64,000 nucleotides of DNA from the NCBI GenBank assembly GCA_903813345.2, contig CAIIXF020000004.1, forward strand, positions 5,911,525 to 5,975,524, written 5' to 3'. Numbering within the stretch: position 1 is the stretch's first letter; every line of letters begins with the position of its first letter. Shown piece after piece: positions 37,785 through 51,295 of the stretch. The notes below the pieces were generated by a model that had not been told where the DNA came from, made no database searches, and saw only the letters and a list, made by a program, of their open reading frames with translations. This DNA is from Owenia fusiformis (lineage: Eukaryota; Annelida; Polychaeta; Sabellida; Oweniidae). Both the position numbers and the translations under genes were made by a program.

Positions 37785-38764
37785 CCCTTTCAGCTCCCAT
37801 AACCTTATTGAAAGAGCATCCAAAATCTGAAAACTGTATTGTACTGCACTAAGAATCTAAAAGAAGTTTCCCAGATTCTGAAATTTTTGTAACTCCTATC
37901 CGAAGTTTGTTCTCACTTTTAATGCTTTTAACCAAGAAATAAATTTATTGTTTTTTCTATTTATTTAGTTTTTCATAGAGCTTAGCGAAATTAGATTTTC
38001 GAAATTCTTAATCATATCAGTTTCCAAAATCCTTTCCAAAAACTGTTTTCTTCAATCCGTTTGGTAAACATTTTTCCTTGATGTACCAATGTTGATCAAC
38101 AAGTCAACAAGTTCAGAGTTGTGATTTATGTGATGTAACACATTTGTGGAACTTTAAACCAGGTCCTATGGGGTCTATAAATCAAGCCACATACTGGTTA
38201 GTTCACAATAACTTAAAATCCAACTCAACCCTGAGCAAGAGGCATTCTTCAGCTATCGTCTTCAAATCAGAGATGATTCTTGAGATCAAAAGTTCATCCA
38301 GAATTTAAGCAGTCAGTTTATAGTCCCATATAGAATTTATATTTCACATTCAAAACTTCACTTGAGATTGTTAAGATTGCATCTACATCAAAACTATAAA
38401 CATATCTGTAATTGTCGTCAGAGGGTTGAGTAGCTGAAATAAATCAAGGGTTTTCCAACTGTGTTAAACTAAGTCAAAACTTTTGCAGAACAGCATATGA
38501 AAATGGTATGTCCTCTTTAATAACCTTATTTTGTGTACTGTATATACTAACTATAATATTATGTCCTGGAGTTGGTCCATTAAAATCACACACTTCACCT
38601 GTGTTGTTAAATTCATTTCAACTTCTTCTATGTGTTAAACATGTAGTTCATTTTTTTGTGAAGTCCTAATTGATGGATTGATTCTTTTTCATTATTGACA
38701 ATATACAATGTCAATGCGATCAATTGTCATTCAATGAAACGAACCTAGAAATATCCTGCATAAT

Positions 38765-38862
38765 AGTCTTGCACCAAGCCTCTGCTCCTGCCGATTCCAA
38801 GAATCTATTTCCCTGACTGATGGGAATGATGCCTCAGAGACTTGATGTAAGACTATATCCAA
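38765..38862. mobile_element. Foldback element without long G-runs
   Basis: ATAGTCTTGCACCAAGCCTC pairs with GAGACTTGATGTAAGACTAT. Related arms occur at about 28,345-28,430, 44,865-44,970, 5,430-5,530, 49,378-49,535, 52,255-52,435 and in the first 280 bases. Confidence 0.6.
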
Positions 38863-39269
38863 ACTTGCACTTTTGTTGTTTTGAATTGCCCGTAGAAATC
38901 TGTCAATTTCTGAATAACTCTTGATTATCCTTTATGTTCAAATCCAGAGATCTCAAATTTGTTATCGTTTGTCCATATGTATCCAGCATATCCATAGATT
39001 AACAGCATGTATCCGTATGTAAATCAGAAATTATCCACATGTTTTATGTATGGATCCAAGTGTTGCAAGATGTCCTTCTTTAATCTCTAATTAATTCTTA
39101 TTTTGTACTCGTTGATTGAGCACATTTCACCACATGTACCTGGTATCTTGCTTTGTTTGGACCTTATCCGTCACTTGTTAAATTTCACAATACATCGTCA
39201 TAAAGATAATTCAATCCAGATACAACAAGTATTAAAATACCTTGCTCGAGACCCAGAAAATGCTCAAGA

Positions 39270-39405
39270 TGGTCATGTTTTCAAATCCAAAATAGAGTGG
39301 AAAAGAGTGGAATTAGCTAGGAATAAAGTAAACAGACATGTAGTGAACACTCTAAATTGTATAGAAATGCAAGAAAATCAGGTAGTTCATTCAAATTTTA
39401 AAGAG
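39270..39405 (+). repeat. Family A repeat
   Basis: A good plus copy. The open frame read across it (39,103-39,432) is not a gene. Confidence 0.75.
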
Positions 39406-39949
39406 AAAAAGTGTGCAAAAGACAAACCATAACGTCAACTTTCTCAAGGGCAATCGTGTTTTTTCCTAATTATCTGCTGAAACCATGTGGTGTTATTAAA
39501 TATCATAGATATACTTTTATCAAAAAATGTCTGATGTCATCATCATATATCTCATTATGACTAATTAAATAATTAATTATTTTGAAGCTATATTTGAAGC
39601 CAAACTTAGATATCTGATTGCCTTAATCAAGTATTATTACATGATGTTTGGGTATTAAATCTGATAAGGTTCATTGAAACAAATGAAAAATATATTTAAC
39701 TGCTTTTTGAAATGCATTAATAATTACATATCAAATTAGTTAATAACTTAGATTTCAACATCTCTCTTTAAAAAATACTTTTTGAAGCATCAAACCACTG
39801 TCCAATTTTATTCAAATTACAGAGAACATCGGGTCAATAAATATTTCCAAATCTGCACATGTTTTTATCACCTTTGCCTAGCATTATCAAGTCAAAAGTA
39901 TTTAACTTAATTTATCTAACTCATATGAAAACATGAAAACTTTCAAGAT

Positions 39950-40055
39950 GTTCACGTTTTACACACAAAATAGAGTATAAAATAGTAGAATCAGCAAGAA
40001 ATGAATAAATTATATAGAACTTCAAGACCAGTGAAAGTTGCCAAGAATTTAAGAG
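39950..40055 (+). repeat. Family A repeat, diverged
   Basis: A shortened plus copy about 550 bp after the previous one. Confidence 0.6.
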
Positions 40056-40924
40056 AAAAATCTTTTGAATATGCACATGTATTAAGTTTGACTTTACCTC
40101 TTAAAAAGAGCATTTTCTACATTACAAACTGTATTTTTGATGAAAGATTACTTTAAGTACTTCCCAATCATTTTTTACCTCAGAATCTATATTTCTGCAT
40201 GGAATTGAACCATTTTATTAATTGTTCTCTCCTTTTTGTACAGTACTGTTTTTGTCCTTTCATTTAGTCTATATCCAGTGAGCTTACAATTAAATTTGAA
40301 ATCCAATCACACTTATATGCAAACCTTTGATTGCATTTTTCGCAAATGTTCAACTAAAACTTGTTCTAGATCAATTCACTGTTGTTGTTTGGTGTAAAAA
40401 GTCAAAGTTATTTTTTACTGAAAGAGCCCTTGTTTCAAAATATCAACCAAAATCCTGCTTAAAATCGCAGCATTTCTTTCAAAATGTATCCAAAATGTCC
40501 AATTTTTAGATGTGTTTCTGGCAATAATAGTTTAATAAGATCTATTTTACTTCTTGTTAAATTCTCTCTTAAACCTGTCATATTCAAGTTCAATAAAAAC
40601 AAAAATATTGTGATATTTTACTTCAAGGTTGTAAATGCTAGTGGGTATAGGTACACCTAAATTATCTATATCATCTTCAAAATATGATCTTGAAAAATCA
40701 CATTTTCTAGATGCAAAATAATGTTGATTTTACACAATTTCTTCTCTTTCCACTTGTTTTCGTAATTTCATGATGATCATAGTTCAATAAAAGTCTTCAT
40801 TTCATTTTGAATACTTTGGCAAAAACACAGAATCTAAAAGATAACAATTGTTTTGTTTTGATACAAGGGCCATTTAACCTACAATTAGGCCTGAAGGTGG
40901 CCCTAAGAAAACTGTCAAAAATAT

Positions 40925-41060
40925 ATTTTAAAAAGCAGAATAGAGTGAAAAAGAGTGGAATTAGCAAGGAATAAACTATACAGACATGTAGTCAACAATC
41001 CAAATTCCATAAAAATATCAAAAATGGTGCAGTCCTTTCAATATACAGAGAGAAAAGCAC
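40925..41060 (+). repeat. Family A repeat
   Basis: A moderately diverged plus copy; the small frame at 40,955 is part of it. Confidence 0.7.
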
Positions 41061-41342
41061 GAAATAGACATAACCATTTTGAACATTTTCTTGTAGGTCA
41101 AGGTTTTTACTTATTTTGCATGTTAAATCCAAGGATGATGACTTTTCCCCGTTTCTGACATTATGTTCTTGTTTATCTGTTTATGATTGTACTTTCTGAC
41201 ATTTTCCAAGTACATTTATAATTTGTATGATTTTCCTTGAAACGTGGCAAGTCTCTGGTCACCACACCCCACTTGATATTTCAAACCAGTACATCTTGCA
41301 AGACATGGTTCACCTCATGCATCTCATATCAAATAAACAGAC

Positions 41343-41480
41343 AAGGCATTAACATCCAAAATGTCACCACCTGCCATTTGTTACAAATGCCAAACATCAC
41401 ACACCAACCGCTGAACACCAACCATCAAAAACCAACCACCAAACACTGTCCACAAAAAGGTTGTGGTGTTGTTATAAAAA
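41343..41480 (+). repeat. Family C repeat
   Basis: A full copy rich in CCAACCACC words. Confidence 0.7.
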
Positions 41481-41888
41481 AATTAATTTGAATTAAGAGT
41501 AGAATTCATTTAATGATATAAAGACTGAAAATGAATGATTTATACAAAGTCCTCTCCAAATGCTGACATCTATGAGGTGCAGATCTCCAATTTATTCATA
41601 ACATCAAAACAACTCCTTCAATAATGCAATGAACCTCCTAAATCACACTTAGGAAAACAAAAATAATGCATTAAAAACAATATGAAAACCTCCACAAAAG
41701 ATCCTTTGGAGAGAGAGCACTCACAGATACCTTTTTTCATTGAATCCTTCGGCCATTCAGTATTCAAAAAATTATATAACCAACTGACTAACCACAGTAA
41801 CCAGGTGCTGATTTATCACGCAAATTACTCATTTTTCACATGTCATGTCTGACCATGATTTTTAATAAAAACATGACAGACCAAGATA

Positions 41889-42054
41889 CAGTGAAACCTA
41901 TATATCTGAACACCTCTATATAATCTGAACATCTCTTATTATGAACACTTTTTCTCTGTCTTATATTTCCCACTGATTTACATATCAAATAACCTGCCAA
42001 TCTGAACACTTATTGGCTTGTTCCAATGGTGTTTGAATTAAACAGATTTTACTG
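41889..42054. mobile_element. Family B element
   Basis: 166 bp, ends CAGTGAAACC and GATTTTACTG, TA on both sides. A partial copy follows at about 42,140-42,220. Confidence 0.75.
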
Positions 42055-42294
42055 TAATTAAAACTTGTATTTTTCAGATATTTTTTTTGGTCCCAAATTT
42101 GTCATCTCCGATCTGCCCAGACTCACAAATTGAAAAAATCGTTAAACGTGAACACCTGTTCATCTGAACACTTTTTGGCTTGTCCGAATGGTGTTGAATA
42201 AGACAGATTTTACTGTAATTGGCATGGGTCTCATTGCAAAGAAATGACATATCATACCAAGTATCTACTCCCAAAAATAAAATCCTGATTCAAT

Positions 42295-42597
42295 CTCTCA
42301 AACCTCCATTGATACCCTGTAAAACTGATCCTAAATAAACCACCTGTTTTAATAGAAAGCTACCCTTTCCAATGGTATCTTCTGTAAAAGAGTGCTCAAC
42401 TCTGATATTCAGGGTAGTGGAAAGCCACACATCTTTTTTTTAATTTCTCAAAGTTCCATCGATACCCTGTAAAACTCATCCTAAATAAACCACCTGTTTT
42501 AATAGAAAGCAACCCTTTTCAATGGTATCTTCTTTAAAAGAGTACTAAACTCTGATGTTGAGGGTAGTAGAAAGCCACACATCTTTTTTTAATTAAG
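42295..42597 (+). repeat. Tandem duplication of ~145 bp
   Basis: CCATTGATACCCTGTAAAAC...ACCACCTGTTTTAATAGAAA and the following AAAAGAGTGC/ACT...AGGGTAGT block occur twice with about 10% difference. Each half contains a small TACCCT...AGGGTA inverted unit. Confidence 0.8.
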
Positions 42598-42722
42598 AGT
42601 TTCCATATTAATTTATCAGTGTAAAGTCTGGCTGGAAACACTTCCACTTTGTCTCATAAATAACTTAAGATCCTGCTTCAGTACAATTTCGAATATAAAT
42701 GTCTTTTACTATTTCCAATATA

Positions 42723-42898
42723 GTAAAGCCTGTCCTAGCGAACACCTCTCTATAGCGAACACTGTTTAGTGAACACCACTTCAAGACACATTTTACATTG
42801 ACTCGTCCTGTATATAATCCCTTCACTGTAATGCACATTTTCCTACAGTTAACACCTTTTGTCACTCCATAGGTGTTCACTGTATACAGGTTTTACTG
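42723..42898. mobile_element. Family B element
   Basis: TA on both sides; the left end has lost its first two bases. It contains AGCGAACACC words. Confidence 0.7.
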
Positions 42899-43021
42899 TA
42901 CTTTGATATTGCTTCTTATAAAAGAGACCTTCATCTACACTCTTTGAGTTAGACATAATCCTTTGATGTAGCCTTATCCAATCAGAATGGGTCACTCAAA
43001 TTCAAGTTATCCAATCAGCTG

Positions 43022-43169
43022 CCATCCGAACCCCTTTTAATACGAACACATTTTCCCCATCCCAATTTTGTTTTCTCCTGTAGATAAAGAAAACTTGAAA
43101 TATGAACACCTGTTAATTTGAACACTTGTGGCTGGTTCCAGTGGTTTTCAGCTTAAACAGGTTTTACTG
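43022..43169. mobile_element. Family B element, left end degraded
   Basis: The right end CAGGTTTTACTG plus TA is intact. Confidence 0.55.
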
Positions 43170-43604
43170 TATTTATTTGTTCCATTCAGAGTGTACCAAT
43201 TTGTACTACCTTGCTGGCCAAAGGGTAATGTGTATTCACTCTTTCACACCTAAATATGACTTATGTACATGTCTGGGGCACATTCGTAAAAAATTACTCC
43301 AACTGCATAAAATCATATTCCTTGCTAATTGCAGTTCACCATGTATTCCAGTTTTCAAAACATAACAACCAAAATGGTTTCCATGACACATTCTCTCCCA
43401 GGTAGTTTACAGTTGCTAGGCTGCAACAACACTGATATTTAGCATCACTTATCTGCAATTGCTCTATATATTATTACTCTAGTGTGTGTTTTATATACCT
43501 CTCACAAACTGCTCATTTTGTTTAACTGAGGGTTTAACAGTAGATCAAAATAATACTACATATTTTAGTTGGTCATGACACTGTATATTTCCTCACTGAT
43601 GAAG

Positions 43605-43850
43605 ATCACATCAAAGATGCCCCCATTTTGACCTTTTCCCTAGTCTACATGTTAGGATGAACAAAGGAGGACACTTATGAGATTTCCCCATTTTGACATT
43701 TTTCTTAGTCTACATGTTACCAGGAGAGGACACTTCCCAGATCTCCCCATTATGTCCCTTTCCCTCACCTACATGTTAGGATGACCAGGGGAGGACATAT
43801 CCCAGGTACCCCATTTTGTCCTCAAAATACATATATAACAACCAAGGCAG
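43605..43850 (+). repeat. ~70-bp tandem repeat, three to four copies
   Basis: A CCCCATTTTGACCTTTTCCC, TAGTCTACATGTTAGGATGA, GGAGGACACTT-type unit is repeated with divergence. A 22-bp unit TGATCTAACAGTTTTTGTTT-C is repeated about four times at 44,140-44,225. Confidence 0.75.
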
Positions 43851-44544
43851 GATGCATTCCAGAAGACATGACATCACTCTATCTCTGACCTCATCCATAA
43901 AAATATTATTGTGAATTAACTTTTAAGAACCCGATTAACTTTCGTATAGCCACTCTTCTCCAGATTTGTGACACTCCTTTTTAAAATTGTCCAATCCAAA
44001 CTGTCAGCTTAGATTTCCTCCTCTTTTAAGTGATCCTAAGATAAACTGACAGAAATTAACATACAATTATATTGAACTAAAGCTACCTATATTCTCCAAA
44101 GATGTCCCATCCAACCAGACAGTGTTCGTTATAATTTGACAGTTTTTGCTTCTTGTCTGACAGTTTTTGTTTCTGATCTAACAGTTTTTGTTTCTGATCT
44201 AACAGTTTTTGTTTCTAATCTGAGTATAGCTTATGCATGTTTTGTTGTTTTAAGGACTTGATAAATCTTTATTGTATTTCATGTCTCAGCACATCCCATC
44301 TACATCAGACCATCTACATCTAAATCTCCAGTACACCAACAAACGAGGTCATTTCACATAATGCTTTGCCTTATAATTTACAGCAAATCGAACTACTGAA
44401 TTTGAGGTTTTATTGTTAAGTAGCAGTGAATCATGGGATATAGTGATCAATTGCTTGTGAAATTGAGAAACTTCAAAACATTAAAATGTAGAATCTTGTG
44501 GTTACCATATCAATCAATCAAGCCTACTCACAATATACTTTTAA

Positions 44545-44690
44545 AGATGGTCATGTTTTTAAATACATCATATAATGAAAACGAGCAAAATCTACAAGAA
44601 ATAAAATAAACAGGCATGTAGTCAACACTCTAAATTGTATAGAAATGCAAGAAAATCAGACACTTCATTCAAATTTTACAGAGAAATGGA
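44545..44690 (+). repeat. Family A repeat
   Basis: A plus copy, well preserved in its second half. Confidence 0.7.
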
Positions 44691-45109
44691 GTGAAAACGG
44701 CAAGCCTGACAGAAATATCAAAAACATGTCTGCAACATGGCCTACATGCACGAACTAATGTCTGTCTTAACCACATATACAGGAAACAATTGGGTGTTTG
44801 TTGATATGTCAACAAAGCATGGGGAATAAGTGACCACATAGAGTGTATAGTCGCATATTTTTTTGTCTTACATCAAGTCTATGTGTCCCTCCCTCTTTTC
44901 TCATTTCATGTGTCTCTCAACCCAGCCTTCCCCCTCCCTAAAAGAGGAGTCACAAGTGTAGGGTAAACAGAGAGTAGAAATATGAACAAACATAAACATG
45001 AAAGAAATATGAACATGAAATATGATTGTAAAATTAAAAGAGGGAGACGATATACTCAATGCAAGTCTATATGAAGTCAATATTTACTTTTAAAAATGCG
45101 GTACATAAC

Positions 45110-45265
45110 TGAAACATTCGCATTAACTTGACCAATTGTAACCACCAGTTATTTGTAGTTGTAAGTATTCATTATAGATGCCAAACCCCAAATGCCGACC
45201 ATGGAACGCCAACTGCCAAACACCATCCACAAAAAGTTGGAAACTTTAACAATCACCATTTCTGG
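45110..45265 (+). repeat. Family C repeat
   Basis: A diverged left part; the CATCCACAAAAAGTTGG end is preserved. Confidence 0.6.
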
Positions 45266-46058
45266 CATTAAAATCAAGATACAATTTGATCTATTTGGAA
45301 CATATTCATTGTCTTGATCAAAATAGGTTCAAAGAGAATCTCTTGGTAAAACAAAAATTCTTTGAATATATTACCATCAATCGATTAAACTGTGTATGCT
45401 TTAAGAGTCTACTTGCTATTTACACAACCTTTTGATACAGGTGATATATGGTCAGTAAAAGTTTTGGCACATGACCTTAATATTTTACTTTATTACCAAT
45501 GAACTTTACATTTGAATGTACAATGTATTTATAGCCATTGCAGCTATTTTTAAGGGGCCATATTTTACTCAACCTTCAAACTGGTTGTAAAATTTGAAAA
45601 CTGAACGATCAAAACTTGATATGGTGACCTTGACCTTTAATTTGCAATATAGCTTTATATATGACAAACTGACTATAAGATATATTGGTTTATTATTGAA
45701 CGGTCATTTTGCCATTCTGTCAATAACCCTTTTAATACAGTACTAAATATATGAATGAATAAACTGAATCTGAAGTAAAAGCAAAGGCCACTTAATTAGG
45801 GTGTTTCATGTTTTGGGCTTTTTTCTAATCAAGCTCTTCTTTTGCCAAACTCGATAGTCCTAACCATGCACAAAAAAAATTATGGCCTCCAAATGGTTAC
45901 CGTAGATCAAATGTGACTGAGGTATAAGACAGACTATATGAATCTCATACTTATCGATCATCAAAGAAAATTATTTCTAATCTAATCACACTCTCACATA
46001 TTATCAAAATATTGAAAGCTCAAGAATTTGAATTTTCACTTTTAAAGGGACAAATATA

Positions 46059-46397
46059 TACAGTTCGACTTTGCCTCCAAAAGAGAGCTTCATCTTCAAT
46101 CTTTCAGTTTTCAATAAATCTCTGAACTCACTATGCTAATCAGAGTTCGTCGTCAAAATAAGGACGACTTTCTATATGATCATTTTCTCTGATGTAATCG
46201 CATAATTATTGTGCACGCATTTAGCACTTGTTCCTTCCAGCTCGCTGATTCGTTGAGAATAGGCCTGTGCGGTAGGTGTGAAATGATTTATGACCCGAGC
46301 TACCACGGGCATTGGTCGTATGGGCGGGGCTGATGAACTGTAATATAGTCTTTACTAGGTAGAGGGTAGTTTATAACTAGACTCTGCGCAAAGGGTA
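46059..46397 (+). mobile_element. MITE, copy 3, older and 339 bp
   Basis: Related to the 378-bp element but diverged and shorter. The left end reads TACAGTTCGAC; the right end GCAAAGGGTA is intact. Flanks ACAAATATA and ACAAATATT match at 8 of 9 positions. It sits about 900 bp from copy 2. Confidence 0.7.
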
Positions 46398-46944
46398 ACA
46401 AATATTATAAATGAAATTCTCTTCATTTTCATTTAATTTAATAAGATACTCATGTCTGATTTCTGTTACTTCTTATGATTTTAATTAAATATTTATTTCT
46501 TGAGATTTTAATTAAATATATCTAATAACTCTGGAGTGTACTCAAGATTCCCAAAATAGTCTAGGCAAATTCTAGAGTACCGCAAAATGTGAATGCCTCA
46601 TAATGTGAATACCGTAAAATATGAATGCTTCAAAATATGAATACCACAAATTGTGAAAACAATTTACCCCAAAATGTGAATACCATGAAATGTGAATTTG
46701 AATCTTAAAACAATCTTATTGTAAGGGATGGTGTACAAATAGAACAATTAATACAGACTAAGAGCAATCTTAACTTAATTGTTCAGATGAGTTTATTTAA
46801 AGATCAAATTCCCTTAATGAATATATAAATAAGTAAAATTAGATTCCTATTACACAGGAATATGCTAACATTACAATACTTTATGTACGGAAACATATCA
46901 AATGGTCACTATAAGGCAATGTTTTTAAATTCAACATTAACTAC

Positions 46945-47040
46945 AAAAGAGTGGAATCAGCAAGGAATAAAGTAAACATGCATGTAGTTAACACTCTAAA
47001 TTGTATAAAAATGCAAGGAAACCACCCAGTTCTTTCTAAC
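46945..47040 (+). repeat. Family A repeat, partial
   Basis: A plus copy lacking the first ~30 bp. Confidence 0.7.
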
Positions 47041-47296
47041 CTAGAGATAAACATTTTGGAATAACCACCACATTCTCTATTATTAAATTTGTTAACCCAT
47101 TAGGTTAATGTACCTCTTTACACAACATATAAGTCTTAAAGTACAAAAACACATGTTAATTTCTTAATAAAACCAATTATAGGTAATGACAAATATATGG
47201 CTCAAAGATGGTTTTATAAACATGTTTACATATAGCAACTGTAGCATCCCTGATTGGCTTTATCTCCATATATCAAAAAATGGTCCTAATCAGAAT

Positions 47297-47674
47297 TACC
47301 CTGCGTGCAGACTCTAGTTAAACTACACTCTGCCTAGTAGAGACCATATTACAGTTTAGTAGTCCCGCACCCACGATGGGTACCGGTGACAGTTTGGGTA
47401 ATAAATGACTTTTGACCTACACGCTGACCTTTCTTCCACCAATCAGCGAGCTTAAAGAAACATACGCCAAATGCATTCTAATTAAATATGCGCATGTCAT
47501 TGGTCAATTCTGGGCTCAACGATGACGTCAGAAGGAATGACCATATATAGAACGTCGATCAAATTTGGCCGACAAACACTGATTGGCGCGGTGAGTTCAC
47601 AGGTTTATTTTAGTTTGAAAGAGTGAAGATGGAGCTCTTTTTTAAGAAGTGAAGTTGAACGAATGCAAAGGGTA
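47297..47674 (-). mobile_element. 378-bp MITE, copy 2, opposite orientation
   Basis: Same length as copy 1 and closely similar throughout when reverse-complemented. It is flanked by the perfect 9-bp repeat AATCAGAAT (47,288-47,296 and 47,675-47,683). Ends are TACCCTGCG and GCAAAGGGTA. Equal length and intact duplications suggest recent movement. Confidence 0.85.
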
Positions 47675-47689
47675 AATCAGAATTAAGCA

Positions 47690-47850
47690 AATAGTGAACA
47701 CCCATGGAGCCACAAAAAGTTTTTCTGTAAGTGTTCACTAAAGAGAAGGGATTTTATAAAGGAGTCAATGGAAAATGCGTTGACGTGGTGTTCATTAAAC
47801 ACAGGTGTTTACTATAAAGGTGTTCACTTTAAGAAAAATTCTACTGTATT
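47690..47850. mobile_element. Family B element adjoining MITE copy 2
   Basis: AGTGAACACC words and a right end TTCTACTGTA. It abuts the target duplication of the 378-bp MITE, so that MITE may have inserted into its left end. Other diverged copies: about 9,815-10,040, 10,815-10,935, 36,018-36,115, 48,995-49,135; a lone right end is at 60,465-60,478. Confidence 0.5.
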
Positions 47851-48635
47851 TATATTGATAAACTCAGGGTATTGGCAGTGGTCCAGACTGTACTAATCTC
47901 TTAATTCTGATGGTCAAATAGAAATGATAAGGAGAAATGAAGAGATAAGCTAATGTATAGTCTACTATACAATAATAATAACAATCAAAATTTGATCAAA
48001 TTGATTTCTGTATTGTTCTTTTGTTTCTACATTTTGCCCAATTGACATTGACTTCAAATTAATAAAACACATGTTAGTTGTCTTAATAGAGTGTATCATT
48101 GATTGGTAATATGAAAAGTATATGAATATAGAATATGACACTACAAACTCAGCAAAAGTGAAGGGAGAATTTAATTGACGACTGGAAAATGTTGCACACT
48201 CGACTTCAAACCAAATGAGAGGTCATGAAAAAACTTGGCATATTTAAACCAGTTTGAAAACTCAGTTAGATATTAATGTTTAGAACTTTCTACATATAAA
48301 GAGAAAATCCTAGAGACTTTTTTGAATTCCGGAATACCACTTTTAGTTATCTTTTTAGTTGAATTTCAAATCTTTTTTTAATGGAAAGCTTCATGTTCAG
48401 GTTAATGTACTCTAGACTCTGACTCTTAGGGTCAGTGTTTATTTACAAGGTCCATGAAATAGACTAAAGTATAAATAAATATCAAAAATTGGGTTTTGGC
48501 CAAAGTTGACCTTCAATGTTATGTACTTAGTGAGTAAATTCTTCTACCTACAGGACACTTTAAGGTAATTTGTGAAATAATTTTGGAAATGTTTACTGGC
48601 CATGTGTTTCCAATAAGGTCATTTATGCCTTGTCT

Positions 48636-48705
48636 TGTTGTTATGACCGAGCCTCATGTTTATGACCGAGCCTCATGTTTATGACCGAGCCTCATGTTTA
48701 TATAG
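48636..48705 (+). repeat. 19-bp tandem repeat, three copies
   Basis: The unit is TTTATGACCGAGCCTCATG. Confidence 0.9.
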
Positions 48706-49768
48706 CCTCCAAGTCTAAAGCAAGTCTCATAGTCTCAAACTCAACTTTGATTTCCAATTTATGACATACCTTTTTTAAAAGTTTGAAAGGTTTAGTTCTT
48801 TAAGAGACCATCTACAATAAATACTGTCCTCTATAAATATCCTTTTAAGTAGTTTGAAATCATTTCTATACAAATTACTCACAAGAGTTGGTGAAAGACA
48901 TAAAGGGGGGGGGTCCAGTCTTTAAAAAAAGACAAGCGAGAATAAACAATGAAGTCACAATACAAGCGATGGCAATCTTTACAGATACATTAGATTTTGG
49001 TATAAGTAGAACACCACTGACATGACAAAATAGTGTTCTACTTAAGAAGGTGTTCTACTGTCTTAACTCAATAAGTAGGTATCAGAACTTTGAAAAGTAT
49101 TCCATTATAGAGGTGTTCCACTTAAAAGATTTAACGCTACTCATTTTTTATTTTCATCAAGATTTGAAATGCTGGCCTCATAAAATTAGTTAAGTGTATA
49201 AATATAAAGCATACAGTATAAAGTAATATAAAAGTAATTTTAATCTTAATGATCGATTTGATATTTAGATAAACTCAAGTCGTCTTAGTCATAACATCTA
49301 CATGTACGTCATCAAAAAGCTTTTCATGAATTTTAATTCAGAGATTGATTTAAACATTAGGTGTTTACAAATACATAGTCTGGTTTCAACCCCACCCCTC
49401 CCCCCACACATAAACACTCACACAGATAGGAATAGAGGGACGGAGGGGGGGGGGGTCAAGAGACCTGATGCAAGATATGACAGATAGGAATAAGGTGGGA
49501 GGAGAGGGGGGGAGTCAAGAGACTTGATGTAAGATAAGCAATAACTGTACTTTTTCAAATCTGTGAATGGTCATAGACCCAAGACCCAGAAGTAATATTT
49601 TAATGTTCTATTCTACCATAGCAGTGTAACAAGATTAGCACCATCCTTGTTCCAAGGGTATTTCACTTCTTTCCATACTGAATTGAGTAATAAATGAAGT
49701 CCTTTGAATGAAGGATGATTAGCACCTTTACAATGGGATAACAATTCTGGAGACTTTTGAATACTTAC

Positions 49769-50160
49769 TTTGCTTTCTGTAGGGTATATTCCAATTTTTT
49801 ACGCACATACGATCTTGGGGTCAATGGAGATTCTGGTGGCGTATGAACCATGTCTTCTTCGACCTCCTTTACTGGAGAGTAACAGAATCTCACTTCTACG
49901 AGCTTCCCATATGGAGCATGAGGCGTCATCGGAGTGTGTGGTGTCATCGGAGTATGCGGTGTCATCGGAGTATGTGGTGTCATTGGAGGCGTTGACATCA
50001 TAGGTGATGACGCAGATGACCCAGTTGACATCTGATGCGTATGAATCGGAGTGAATCCATACTGTGGAATTATTGGTTGATTTCCCGGAGTTGGCGACAT
50101 ATGTCCCGGTGACATATGTCCCGGCATTGATAACTGCATAAAACGATTGTGACGATTCAT
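49769..50160 (-). CDS. Probable alternative first exon B of the TSC22 gene (Thr-Pro-rich N-terminus)
   Basis: An open exon of 130 codons plus two bases ends at AA|GTAAGT, phase 2, like the long-isoform exon. The ATG at 50,160 (A at -3) is preferred over the in-frame ATG at 50,214 (T at -3). The product is intrinsically disordered-looking: two GHMSP repeats near residue 14, then MTPHTP three times and MTPHAP, made by an 18-bp DNA repeat. I count 17 Ser/Thr-Pro dipeptides in 130 residues, including a full CDK-type site SPVK. The last third is less repetitive (KLVEVRFCYSPVKEVEE, then RKKLEYTLQKA). I do not recognise a family. Strand, phase and position inside the TSC22 locus suggest a promoter-specific N-terminus; a separate nested gene is the alternative. 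Confidence 0.72.
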
Positions 50161-51295
50161 TTTCTCTGTTAAACTGAACCAATGTAAGCTAGATGCAGTC
50201 TTTAGAATTGACATTAAGATGTTGACTTTAATATCTGTTCAAACTTTCTCTATAGAACATTGGCTCAACACTAAATCCTTCTTGAGACTATCTACATATA
50301 TCCAGATATTACACAATCAAATTTACTTTCCTGTTCCTCTAATTCATTAATGAAGTTCACTTGTCATTATAATCCACTTGATAAAATCAACTCAAATTCA
50401 CTCATTTGAACTTGATTAAAGCTTATTTGGATTTGTTTAAGTCCATCTTTATTCGAATCAACTCAAAGTCAATTTTGAGCTCAATTTCAGCTTATTCCGA
50501 TTTATTAATGTATATTTATTAATATCAAGCTTTATCTAAATCAACTCAAATTAACCTTAATTTCAGCTTATTTTGATTTAACAAAGACTATTTTTATCTA
50601 AACAAACTCAAATTCACTTTTGAACTCAATTTCAACTCAATATGTCATAAAGCACAAAGCTGATAAATTAAGATTTATTTTGGTCGCAAATTAAAATATC
50701 TTTTCTGCTCGCTTATACCTAATTTGAACAAATGTTCGCCTCGTGACAACTCCTCATGACCTGACGATAATAACATTTTGCGACTAAATATTTCAATGAT
50801 ATTCTTGCCAGATTAAAAAAACTCCAAATGTTCCATCTGTTCTATTGTATTTTTTCTTATTTATACCCTGTCGTATCATCAAAGCTTTTCTAAATGACGA
50901 TATCTTTGTTTGATCGTATTTAAATTATCGTCATTGATATTTGTTTATATTGAGGAACTTCAAAAAGAGGCTCACTGAGACATTGTCCGTTTAATCAACA
51001 AAGATTTTCCCAGCGTCAACCTTTCGTCAGCCCTTTCTCTGATGGTCATACCTCATGCAGGCTACTTTTAAACTTCAATAAATAAATTGCAAATTGCGAA
51101 TACTTATTACTATGTTACTTTACCATTGTAGGTGTTTTTTGACGCAGCAAATCAAATCTTAAATATTGCATGCAGTGAAACTTGAACCTTCAATGAAGTG
51201 GTAAATTAAATTTTGTCAAAACAGCAACTTTACAGTTAATCATACGATATTTTATCCTAGTTATACAATCCCATAATTCTTATTAGAATTCTAAG

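Larger units (their letters stand above)
37753..49768 (-). other. Presumed intron between exons B and C
   Basis: The densest repeat zone: several A, B and C copies, MITE copies 2 and 3, tandem duplications, and a run of TGTGAATACC words at 46,580-46,700. 37,870-38,750, 40,070-40,900 and 45,270-46,040 show nothing I can name. Confidence 0.6.
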
